Below are positions 39,670 to 48,399 of a stretch of DNA of 64,000 nucleotides, in pieces (the stretch's first letter is position 1; every line of letters begins with the position of its first letter). The position numbers and the translations under genes are program-made. Below the pieces are notes generated by a model. The model ran no database searches, was not told the origin of the DNA, and was given only the letters and a program-made list of their open reading frames with translations. The stretch comes from Symbiodinium natans (lineage: Eukaryota; Sar; Dinophyceae; Suessiales; Symbiodiniaceae). The stretch is taken from positions 744,138 through 808,137 of the forward strand of contig CAJNDS010000247.1 of the NCBI GenBank assembly GCA_905221605.1, given 5' to 3'.

Positions 39670-39728
39670 GCGGCTGGGACGAGACCTCCTACCGGTCCGT
39701 GTACATCATCCCGGTGGGGCCCTCCAGG
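39670..39728 (+). CDS. Candidate exon
   Basis: After gctatcttag, frame GWDETSYRSVYIIPVGPSR, donor GTAGCC. The frame stays open (VAPLFGQILGH) to 39775. CCCTAAA-like DNA lies upstream. Confidence 0.48.
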
Positions 39729-39779
39729 GTAGCCCCTCTGTTCGGCCAGATTTTAGGGCACAGGGATGTTTAGGATTTT

Positions 39780-40700
39780 GTAGAGGCTTAGTTTTTTTAG
39801 AAGTGGTCTCTGGTACGCGCCCCAAACAAGGGGGCCGTCACCATGGCCTGTAGGCTGTTTCAGAGATTGCGGGCACCTGTGACAACATGGGGGAGGCTTC
39901 ATGTTTAAGTCTGAAAAGCCTGATCAGAAGTCCACTGCTCTGCAGGGCAACGGCTGGCGGCTTTTTTCAACAAATTTTCAGGAAACCAGACTTCCCAAAC
40001 ACCTCTGAAAACTTTCTTATCCTTGGGGGGGGTTTGGGGTGGGGCCAAATCTAGGCTGTTTGGAGTCTCTGGGACGGCATCCTGACATGGGCTCGGGCAG
40101 GAGAGCCATCGCTACAGCTGGGCGCCCCTGTCGGACAGCCGTCTGGGTGAAGTCCTCAGCTGTGCTGGAGCCCTCGGCCCCCTACTCTTGTTCAGAAGGT
40201 CTCGGCTCCCAAGAACCCTTGAATAGAATGCCAGGGCTGCTAAGGGTTTTGCTATCATTCGGCGCTTTCTGCACCTTTGAGCATCCTTGAGGCGTGCAGG
40301 ATCCATGTTGGTCTGCCCTTGCAGTCCTGGCGCCCCTGTAGCCCATTCCAGGAGATGTGACCACGCTGTGCGCCGTGTGCTGCTGCCCCTGCCTCCGCAT
40401 GCCCACCACTTGGTACCGCGGCGGCGTGCTGCCGTACTGGCTAGGACTGGGCTCCCAAAATTCGTGGGCGACGTCTTCGCTACACGGGTAGTCCGGTATT
40501 TCCCCAAATCCCCAAAGTACTTTAATTGAATGTAAAGCTGGTCCTCTCATTTGGGGAAAGCCGCGCATCTTAGAGGCTTTGGTGGCACAATTCCCCAACC
40601 ATGGTGGGGAGGCCGCTGACCCAGGAGTTTTCGGCTCAGCAAACTTCTAATTCTGAGCACTTTCTTGACCGAAAGGGGAGCAGCACTAACAACTCTAACG
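39780..40700. other. Unassigned
   Basis: Overlapping frames on both strands near 40112-40600; none stands out. Confidence 0.3.
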
Positions 40701-40706
40701 CATCAG

Positions 40707-40808
40707 GGCTCAGAAGCCTCGCCGGCCGAAAAGCAAGAGTGGCTGATTGGAGTCTTGGCTGACTGGCTGCTGGGCTCGGGTGGCTTCTGCCGAACAATAA
40801 AAGAACCC
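40707..40808 (+). CDS. Candidate exon
   Basis: Acceptor acgcatcag, frame GSEASPAEKQEWLIGVLADW then LLGSGGFCRTIKEP, running into the CCCTAAA tract (stop 40809). Confidence 0.48.
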
Positions 40809-40836
40809 TAAACCCTAAACCCTAAACCCTAAACCA
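40803..40836. repeat. CCCTAAA tract between duplicated exon ends
   Basis: Four units. Both sides carry GGCTGCT...CTTCTGCCGAAC (40768-40795 and 40875-40900). Confidence 0.85.
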
Positions 40837-40875
40837 GCTTTCTAACTTTTGTCTTCCGTTAGATTCTTGGGGTTG

Positions 40876-40941
40876 GCTGCTCGGCAAGCTTCTGCCGAAC
40901 CAAAAAAGGTTGTGGCTAAAAAGAAGTCTGTACTAGTCTCT
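40876..40941 (+). CDS. Basic exon candidate with stop
   Basis: AARQASAEPKKVVAKKKSVL then VS and TAG at 40942. A basic tail. Its first part resembles the end of the previous exon in another frame. Confidence 0.4.
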
Positions 40942-40944
40942 TAG

Positions 40945-41570
40945 TTTTAACCTTCGGGCGGAGCCCCGAAGCACCACAAAGCTACGAAAGTTGTTCCAAG
41001 ATTTCAGTGCCCTTTTAAATTTCCACACCTCAGAAAATCCCGGCCAACTGTAGGGTTCATATGGGCATCCAGGGACACGGCCCCTGGCACTGTGCGGGCA
41101 GGAGTTTGCGTCTGCTGCTTCTTCGGCCCCATTTGCTGGTCCTGCCTGGGGTGCACCATGCGATCTCGAATGGCTGCCTCTGGACGCAATATGGGGGGAG
41201 TCTCAAAAGTAGGGTCCTTTTTTGAAGTTACTCTAAGGCGGCCTCTAATATTTAGGCCACCCCAAAAAGGGGCCATCATTTTGAGAGCCGACCACATGGA
41301 GCTGCGAGTGGAGGCTTGTGATTTCAGGGCTTGCAAAAGTTCACAAGGAAGGCTGCAAGGTCTCGATCTTTTTTTGGGGAGGTCGGTGCGGCCGAATTCT
41401 GAACGCTAGCTGAGGTCGTTTTCGGAATTCCTGGCTCGATTTTCTCTCGCCTTTACATCTGGCTTTGCTGCTGTTGTTGCGCTGGAGTGCAGGACACACC
41501 CGATTTGCAGAGTGGATCAAGCAAAGTCGCAGGTTTGGCTTGGGGGATTCCGGATGGTCATGAGATGTGG
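40945..41570. other. Unassigned
   Basis: Both strands open near 41004-41409 without bias. Confidence 0.3.
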
Positions 41571-41577
41571 GTCCATA

Positions 41578-41690
41578 CCCTAAGAGCCCAATACCCCTTA
41601 ATTCAGGAATATTGCTTAGATCATACTAAGGATCCCTTTATAATTTAAGGTATATTCCTTAATTAAGGGGTAGTGGGCTCTCTGGGTACC
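41578..41690. mobile_element. Family D foldback element, copy 1
   Basis: AGAGCCCAATACCCCTTAATT and inverted AATTAAGGGGTAGTGGGCTCTCT. Second copy at 52472-52548. Confidence 0.68.
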
Positions 41691-41939
41691 GGTGGTGAAG
41701 GCGCAGTTGGGTGGTCGCCTTTCCCCTTGAGCACAGTGGCTGGATGGCACTTTCGGTGCTTACGGTCTTTTATTATGACCATAGTCGAGACCTTCCTGCT
41801 ACTCCTGTCTATGTGCTCATCATAGTGGTGGCTGTATGTGTTGCTAGCTGCTGCTGATGGTGAGTGAGGCAGCGTCATGTGCTGACGTGACACACAATGT
41901 TTCGTCGACGCACTTCTCCAGGTCAGCGGAGCTTCCGGT

Positions 41940-42055
41940 GTGCCTTTAGTGGTACCATAGGGTCGTACTATAATTAGAATAGGGCTCTGGGGGTCATAAT
42001 CGTATTATACGATAATGGGACTATGAGGGGTTCGTAATTATTCCGATTCCTACAG
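41940..42055. mobile_element. Possible foldback with a TA-rich core
   Basis: GGGTCATAATCGTATTATACGATAATG is an internal palindrome, with GTCGTACTATAATTAG and GTAATTATTCCGAT as outer arms. Loosely like family F. Confidence 0.35.
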
Positions 42056-42240
42056 CAGGCATTGATGAGATGGAATCATGGCCCAGTGCTGTACATTGCC
42101 CTGCCTGCAGGAATCATTACACGTCGATGGGGCCTTGCGGGCATTGCATGAGGCTGGTATTGGTGCCTGCTCATCTGTGAGTTGCTGATAAGCAAATTTC
42201 AGCTGCTGCCCAGCTGGCACCACAAGCTTGCAATCGAAAC

Positions 42241-42370
42241 ATCGCAACTTAAGACCTTCGGGAAACCCGAGTTTCTCTACGGCCCTGGAGAAGGCCTCCA
42301 AGCAAGCGGCCGAGACACGAGGGGAGGCGTGGCCGGGCCTCCTCACAGGTATCACAGGTGTTTCGTGCAG
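42241..42370 (+). CDS. Candidate exon, joined in phase to the next
   Basis: Frame LRPSGNPSFSTALEKASKQA then AETRGEAWPGLLTGITGVSC, donor AG|GTCTTT at 42371. Confidence 0.46.
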
Positions 42371-42514
42371 GTCTTTAGATTGTATATGGGGGTTTCCGAC
42401 AATGGGGATACCCTTTGGGGGGTTTTCCACAATAAGGATAATCGTGTTTTGGGGCATAGTAGGAGTACCCTATTTTGGGGAATACCCCATATGTAGACAC
42501 CGTATTCACAGCAG
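42371..42514. mobile_element. Family E element forming a 144-base stop-free intron
   Basis: TATATGGGGGTTTCCG pairs with TATTTTGGGGAATACCCCATAT. GT at the start and CACAGCAG at the end. The length is a multiple of three and the host frame runs through it without a stop. Confidence 0.55.
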
Positions 42515-42605
42515 GAGTCACTTCTGTGTTTGTGGCAACGGTGCCTTCGCCCAAATTTACCTTCAAGCCGGCCTATTGACGACCTTAGCAGTCCCTATAT
42601 ATGCG
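42515..42605 (+). CDS. Candidate exon after the E element
   Basis: In phase with the previous exon it reads SHFCVCGNGAFAQIYLQAGL then LTTLAVPIYA and TAG at 42606. Confidence 0.42.
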
Positions 42606-42799
42606 TAGCATCTCCGGATTCAGCGTCGCAAAACATCACCAAGCTACTGTGCACACTGGCGCGGTCTGTTTGAGTGTGTGTGTGTGTGTGTACAGTGTGA
42701 ATGTGCATGGCTTCACGTGTCAAAAACTTGGGCAGCCTAGCTAGCTACCGAACATGTCCATGAATCCTACATCCGGCGGCGTAGCCTCGGCAATTTTCG

Positions 42800-42908
42800 C
42801 AACCCTAAATCCCAAACTCTAAACCCTAAACTCTAAACCCTAAACCCTAAACATCCCTAAACCCTCAACCCTAAACCCCAAACCCCAAACCCTAAACCCT
42901 AATCCCTA
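42800..42908. repeat. CCCTAAA tract
   Basis: About fourteen imperfect units left of the exon at 42914. Confidence 0.9.
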
Positions 42909-42913
42909 GACAG

Positions 42914-42989
42914 GTGCAGAGCCAGCTGGAGCCACCGCGCCCACCTGAACAGGCCACCATGGAGGCCGGAGGGTTGGTGAAAGCTGGGG
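42914..42989 (+). CDS. Candidate exon between inverted tracts
   Basis: Acceptor ctagacag, frame VQSQLEPPRPPEQATMEAGG then LVKAG, donor G|GTTTCC followed by TTTAGGGGTTTAG. Confidence 0.48.
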
Positions 42990-43139
42990 GTTTCCTTTTT
43001 AGGGGTTTAGTGTTTAGGGTTTTCAGGGTATCTAGGGTCGAAAGAAGGACTTTTCAAAGTCCCTTATGGTCCTTATATAGTTTTACTCGAATAACACCCC
43101 ACACCCTATTCCAAGTATTCTGGGCCCAAGAAAACCAAT

Positions 43140-43375
43140 AATGTAAGCCCTTACACCTTCAACCTCAAAAACTGAAACCTATGTAAACCCACCTTCAACC
43201 TCAAAAACTGAAGCCTTTCAACCAAGAAAGCCTCACAGCCTTGCACCCCCAACGCCTAAAACGAGAGCGACCTAAAGCTAAACCCCAAACCCCAAACCCC
43301 AAACCCCAAACCCCAAACCCCAAACCCCAAACCCCAAGCCCCAAATCCCAAAGCCCCAAACCCCAAGCCCAAACA
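43140..43375. repeat. Short tandem phrase and CCCCAAA array
   Basis: ACCTTCAACCTCAAAAACTGAA occurs at 43155 and 43191. CCCCAAA (7-base variant) repeats about fifteen times at 43272-43375. Confidence 0.85.
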
Positions 43376-43395
43376 TCACTTGATGGGGTTTCGAA

Positions 43396-43446
43396 GGCGC
43401 CGCCACCACGCCGCCGCCTCTCGCAGCGACTCCAGAAGGCTGAGGG
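43396..43446 (+). CDS. Short basic exon candidate
   Basis: APPPRRRLSQRLQKAEG, ending at GTTTTGC. TTTAGGG tract at 43478-43540. Confidence 0.4.
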
Positions 43447-43477
43447 GTTTTGCTTCAGGGGTGGAGGAGGGGGTGGG

Positions 43478-43545
43478 TTAGGGTTTAGGGTTTAGGGTTT
43501 AGGGTTTAGGGTTTAGGGCTTAGGGCTTAGGGCTTAGGGCTACAC
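43478..43545. repeat. TTTAGGG array
   Basis: About nine units, the last ones GCTTAGG. Confidence 0.95.
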
Positions 43546-44235
43546 AATTTCGAGGTGCAGCGGTCAGGGTTTCAGTGGGGTTGGTGTTGAGAGTTAAAGG
43601 GTTTAGGGGTTTCGAGTTCATCAGAGTTTTGGGTTCTGAGGTTAGTTGCATGGGGCTTTAGGCTCTGGAGGCTTATAGGGTCCACGGGGTGCAGGGGTCT
43701 CAGCCCTCAACCCTGGAGACCTACTTCAACTTAGGACATCGGGCTTCGTAAAGCTTGCGGCTCGCGCGTGCTTGCTTGAAAGCCTCGCGAAAGCCGGGTT
43801 GATTTCTAGATGAGGGTGTAGAGGGTTTGAGATGTTTTGGTTTTTAGGAAAGTGGTTCAATTTAGGTTGAGAAAGAGAACTTTGCCACCAAAGTCTGGGC
43901 CTCGGCTCAAATCATGTTTAGATGGCTGTAGGGCCTAAACATTTCGAGGTCCGAGGTTCGGTGGCCCAGAGACCTCAAAGCCCGGACCTGTGCGCGGACT
44001 CCACCCGCAGATGGCCCGCCGCGCTGGACGTTTGTCTCTGCTGGCGTGCCTGGGATGGCCACCTTCGAGTCTCAAGAAACCGTCCTTTCGGGGCTACACA
44101 GCGGAGGGCTTGCTTCTTGAGGGGCATTGCAGAATGGGTGGAGACTTGAGGCCCCTTCTGTTGTCTTGACAGAACTGCCTTGCCCCAATTCAAGCTCAAG
44201 CGCGGCCTGAAGACTGTTAGGGGCCAGTGTGGGCT
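43546..44235. other. Unassigned
   Basis: Both strands open at 43922-44230; bias does not decide. Confidence 0.3.
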
Positions 44236-44238
44236 CAG

Positions 44239-44381
44239 AGGTGCGGTTCAACGAACCTCCGAGCCTCGGAGCCGAGACTCCGCCACTAAGGCGGCCCTCG
44301 CCCAGCAAGATCGCCGGGGCGCCCCCGGCAGCCGCCGCGGCCGAAAGTGCTGCTCCGGCAGACGCTTTCGAAGCACTTGGG
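44239..44381 (+). CDS. Pro/Ala-rich candidate exon
   Basis: Acceptor gggctcag, frame VRFNEPPSLGAETPPLRRPS then PSKIAGAPPAAAAAESAAPA and DAFEALG, donor GTTTTTC. Strong bias, GC-rich, with SP and RRPSPSK motifs like a disordered phospho-region. Confidence 0.55.
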
Positions 44382-44699
44382 GTTTTTCTGGTGTCATAAA
44401 ACCCCTCTTAGGGACCATGTCATTTTGTGCAGCATGTTGCATGCCCGAGATCGGCCCCATGCTTGTACTTGTGCAAAGCGTAAGGAAGTATCCACTCCTG
44501 TGGCAAGTTCCGCCGCTGGGCAGCACTTCCTCTGAAGTGCCAAGTGTTTGGAGTGCAGCTCCTCAACTTGTGCAAGCCACACACCCAGCTTTAGCAATTG
44601 CAGCATTCCCGTTTCACCGGTCCCAGGGGCATCCTACTACCAGGGCAACCACGCCAAAAACACAGCCTGGACAACTGACTCGCAGGTTCCCCAACCACA

Positions 44700-44932
44700 G
44701 CCCAAACTTCTAATTGACCCTATGTCCCCTACAGAAACCCCAAACATCCCCAAGCCCTCCCCACTACGCTTCTTAAGCCATAAACCCAAGAAGCCCGCAC
44801 AACAAGAACCGTCGAAAAACGCTGAGCCCGCCGCCCCCGGAACCCCTAAACTGAAACCCTACACTGCCCTACACCCTGAAGCCCAAGCAGCTGCCTCAGG
44901 CTCCCTCGAGCTCAAGGAAGTCCCTTAGCCGC
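44700..44932 (+). CDS. Pro/Lys-rich open frame, weak
   Basis: KPAQQEPSKNAEPAAPGTPK and LHPEAQAAASGSLELKEVP, then a stop. The DNA is partly CCCTAAA-like, which itself encodes Pro/Lys, so part is spurious. Overlaps the next call in another frame. Confidence 0.28.
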
Positions 44933-44979
44933 TCCAGTTCCGCAAGGTCCCAGTCTCAGGCAGGGGCCTCAGCCGCCCA
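44900..44979 (+). CDS. Ser/Arg-rich exon, SR-protein-like
   Basis: Acceptor gctgcctcag, frame APSSSRKSLSRSSSARSQSQ then AGASAA, donor CA|GTTTTG, followed by TTTAGGG at 44997. RS dipeptides are the mark of SR splicing factors; no RNA-binding domain is visible nearby. Confidence 0.45.
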
Positions 44980-45348
44980 GTTTTGTTTTTTTAACAGTTT
45001 AGGGTTTAGTGTTTAGGGTTCAGGGTTTGCCCTGTTCCGAAGAGGGTTGAACTTAGAAAGTCGCAACCTGTTGAGCGAAAGGGAGGAGGGGGCAGAGAGA
45101 GATCCGAGAAAGCAACGGGCCCGAAGGATAGCGCGACAAGTTCGAGGAGCTCCAGTGTCTTCGGCGGAATTTTGAGAGTCGCCAGAGGAAGATTTTTTGG
45201 GGAAATATCGATAAGATAAGCGGTATACAACAATCCCCATAGCGGGTGTATATCCGGGATATTGAAAGTGACCATGTAACCTTATATAGATACACATAAA
45301 CATCTCCATAATGTAGAAACATCTTGTAGAACTCATGAGAATGAAGCA

Positions 45349-45349
<1 letters not shown>

Positions 45350-45381
<32 letters not shown>

Positions 45382-45470
45382 CGGATAGACATATATATAT
45401 ATATGTATATAATGATATATATATATATATGTATAAATACATACATATGTATATATATATAATACTCACA
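45350..45470. repeat. GATA and TA microsatellites
   Basis: ATAG repeated about nine times, then long TA runs. Confidence 0.95.
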
Positions 45471-45769
45471 AAGACATATGTCATAACAGGTGGCATCCCT
45501 AAGTCACGCCTGAACTCCGATGGCCCTCCAATTGCGAAGCGCAAGCCGCAAGCTGCTCGGCGCCCATCCAAGAACTGAGCTCCTGCTGGCAAGCCCGAAG
45601 GGCCCAAGTCCTGAACGCCCCAAACCATTCTTCCTACTAGTTCATATGATTTCATCATTATTGTGATTCCTATGCGATTAATAGTCATATACTGTACTCG
45701 TTTAGTACCTAGTAGGAGTATGTTTTTTGTTACTTGCTGCCCTTCCTGCTTTCCTTTTGGAGCCTTCAG

Positions 45770-45860
45770 AGACGCCGAGACTCCTCGCGCAGCAAGTCCT
45801 CGAAATCCTCGAAGTCCTCGAGCGCCTCCTCAGGGAGCCACCTGGCTTAAGGGACGAAAG
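45770..45860 (+). CDS. Second Ser/Arg/Pro-rich exon
   Basis: Acceptor gagccttcag. In the phase of the previous RS exon it reads DAETPRAASPRNPRSPRAPP then QGATWLKGRK and TAG at 45861. The next frame reads RRRDSSRSKSSKSSKSSSAS, also RS-like, and a third is open. Possible C-terminus of an SR-type protein. Confidence 0.4.
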
Positions 45861-45889
45861 TAGGGGACTAGAGGAGGGACCCTGAAGGG

Positions 45890-46250
45890 ACCTTACGGGT
45901 TATTAGGGGTTATTTAGGGGTGACTCAGCTACATAGGGACTAAAAAAGGAACATTTCGGGGTCAAAAAGTGGAACAAGATTGAGGGTCCCTTCTAGGGGT
46001 CTCTCCTTATTATACAACCTTCACTGACGATTTGTTGAGCCGGTGGAAACCCCCACGCCTCTTAAGGGGGTGGAGGGGTTTTAGGGAGCCTGAAGGATTC
46101 TAGATGTTTTAGGGATTTTCTTGGGTTTGGCGTGGGGAGTTCATGTATGGATAGGTTCAGGATGTAGGCTCAGGAGCCTCACATGCACAAGCCACGAACA
46201 CTAGCCGACTGGCCTCCCCGAACATGGCCTTGACAAGCCCAGAAACCCTA
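45890..46250. other. Unassigned
   Basis: G-rich, with phrases GGGTTATTAGGGGTTATTTAGGGG like family E or F debris. Confidence 0.3.
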
Positions 46251-46254
46251 AACT

Positions 46255-46393
46255 TACTGTTGCCTAGCAGGGAATGAGGGAATTGGGACCTACACACATA
46301 TATATATATATACATATCTATATATACATTTTTCCCCTTTAAGGGATAAAATGGGGTACCTCATGCCCCCATTCCCTGCTAACCAACAGTAAT
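46255..46393. mobile_element. Family A2 foldback element, copy 2
   Basis: TTACTGTTGCCTAGCAGGGAATGAGG and inverted CATTCCCTGCTAACCAACAGTAA, with a TA-rich centre as in the 33.3-kb copy. Confidence 0.72.
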
Positions 46394-46405
46394 TAAACTG
46401 AGGCA

Positions 46406-46438
46406 GGTTCCTGAGACGCTGTTCATGTGGACAATTCT
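46406..46438 (+). CDS. Very short exon candidate after the A2 element
   Basis: After ctgaggcag, VPETLFMWTIL, with GTTATG as donor. The frame stays open to 46476. Weak. Confidence 0.25.
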
Positions 46439-46439
46439 C

Positions 46440-47215
46440 GAAGTTATGGTCCCTTTGAGGGTTCCTACTTCTATGTAGTGCGGATCCTGAGATGTAGGGT
46501 ACCACCAAAACGGGACGATCATGTAGAGAGCTGCCCCTGTTCTTTTGAATCCAAGCAGGCGTGCAACTACGTGCATTCTACCATTTGCGAGTTGCGGACA
46601 CACTCATGCCGCTTTGCCCGAACTGCCCTTAAAGCCGACATGCAGATAGGGCGGCAGTGATTCCTCCTCACGTTTGCGCATGCACCTCTAGAGTCGTGGG
46701 AGAGCCTTCAGCGCAGAATTCTGAGGCTCAACCAGTTCGGCCGGTGATCAAGACGCGAATCGAGCGTGACTGGCCGAAGGAACCAGCTTTCTGGGTGTCT
46801 AGCCTTAGGCGCAGGGCAAGATACCATCTCGGCCCACTAAACACGGTGGAGCGGGCGATGAAGGAACCGTTGCCTGCTTGCCCTTGTACATAGGCCCTAG
46901 AGGAGGCCTGGGCACATGCAGACAGGAACTGAAGCCTTTGGTCCCATGTTTATAATAGTAATAATAATCATAATGCTATATATTAGTAATAATAATAACC
47001 ATCAGAATAATAATATTATTAGGGTCGGCAGTCGGCTGATGCTCTTCCGCCCGGTGTGGCAGAAGCTTCAATCTTATGATCTATTCACGAGGTTGTTCGA
47101 GTTAGTACTGGCATGGCTGGATTCGAAAGCTGTGCTCTTCTGCAGACACAGGCAACCAAACAAGCATGTGCAACCTTCTGCGCGGCTCTCCTGTTCGAGT
47201 GTTCTACTACTACTA
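46440..47215. other. Unassigned, AAT microsatellite
   Basis: TAATAATAATAA-rich run at 46955-47022. Frame 46657-46893 (RPVIKTRIERDWPKEPAFWV) is open without edges. Confidence 0.3.
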
Positions 47216-47217
47216 AT

Positions 47218-47315
47218 TGCTTAAGAACCCCCCCCCCAAAAAAACAAAAAAATCTTCCTTATTGAGGGTAATATAGGGATTAATAATATTTTATTCTTTT
47301 GGGGTCTTAAGCAAA
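47218..47315. mobile_element. Family H element, copy 2
   Basis: TTGCTTAAGAACCCCCCCCCCAAAA at the left and TTTTGGGGTCTTAAGCAAAC at the right form an inverted pair. Confidence 0.65.
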
Positions 47316-48140
47316 CAGGGGACTACGTGTCTGCATGGATCCTGCACCTTCAGCTTAGATAATGAACTGGCATCTTCGCAGTGGCTGCGCCACCGTGAAG
47401 TGCATGTAGGTGTCCGGCATGCAGAGTCGATCCCAATGAGACCTCTGTACCAGCTTCCAGTGCTTAGTTAGAGATACCGTTTAGGGTTTAGGGTTTAGGG
47501 CCCCCTCCCTGAACCCTTTTCCCGGCCTCCGCGTTCTGTCCCCAGATGTCCCCAGATTTCTTGGGATGGCGGGTATTTGTTGCAGAGGATCATGGCCAGG
47601 TTCAGAGGTCCCTTAACGACTTCGAGCTGTCCAACGTTGACCTGTGATCGGTTCCCTGTTCTGGTACCATGGATCTTTCCTTACACTTGCAGTCGGGTCC
47701 CTCCCCCCCTCCTCAACACTTGCAGGGGTGGGTGTGTGATTGAGATATCTAAAGCCTAAACTCGAAACGTGTGCTGACATCCTGATGTGCTGCGGCTCTG
47801 CAAGCCGGGTTGCATTGAAGTTAACGAGCCGGGCGATTGTCTCCAAAGCTCCCCAGTTCATGGGCAGGTGACTATCGGGTTAAAAGGTCTCTGCTGCATG
47901 TATATGGAATGTGCATGAACTCAAAATACTCTACTGTACCAGGCCACAGTTCATCTGTTGCAATTCGGAATGTGTGGCCTGTGTTTGTAGAGCTGCAGAG
48001 CGCAACTTGCAGGTTGCATCTCCGGCCCGTCGTGTCAAAGAAGCATGCCTAAGGAACGGCGTCGTAGATGCATTCCAGGAAGAAGGCAACCAGCAGCAGC
48101 CGCCGCAACGATCTAGGTTTCAGAAACAAGATGCAACAAT
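47316..48140. other. Unassigned, small TTTAGGG patch
   Basis: TTTAGGG at 47480-47505. A short frame MSPDFLGWR after gtccccag near 47546 could be a mini-exon. Nothing else is firm. Confidence 0.3.
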
Positions 48141-48142
48141 CA

Positions 48143-48178
48143 CCCTAAATCCTAAACCCTAAACCCTAAACCTTAAAC
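48143..48178. repeat. CCCTAAA tract
   Basis: Four to five units left of the exon at 48184. Confidence 0.85.
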
Positions 48179-48183
48179 CTTCT

Positions 48184-48307
48184 GATGGAGAGTGGAGAGG
48201 CAAGATAGCGTACCAAGCCGGAGTTCCCAAGCGCCGCCTGATCGATGTACCGTGGGCAAAGGCGTGGGAGCGATCAAGCAGACAGGCTCGTCGGTTCACC
48301 TGCCTCT
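48184..48307 (+). CDS. Candidate exon with consensus donor
   Basis: Frame DGEWRGKIAYQAGVPKRRLI then DVPWAKAWERSSRQARRFTC, donor GTGAGT at 48308 followed by TTTAGGG-like repeats. Basic and Trp-rich. The left edge is one of the gag sites at 48190-48199. Confidence 0.55.
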
Positions 48308-48399
48308 GTGAGTTTAGGATAGAGTGCGGTGGGGTTTAGGGCGTAGGTTTTAGGCATCCGGGTCCAGGATTTAGGGTTTAGGGTCTATGTGTGTCCTGA

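Noticed and set aside
45053-45688. The 211-codon minus frame
   Set aside because: Its middle is translated GATA/TA microsatellite (YIYIYI runs) and no part shows good edges.
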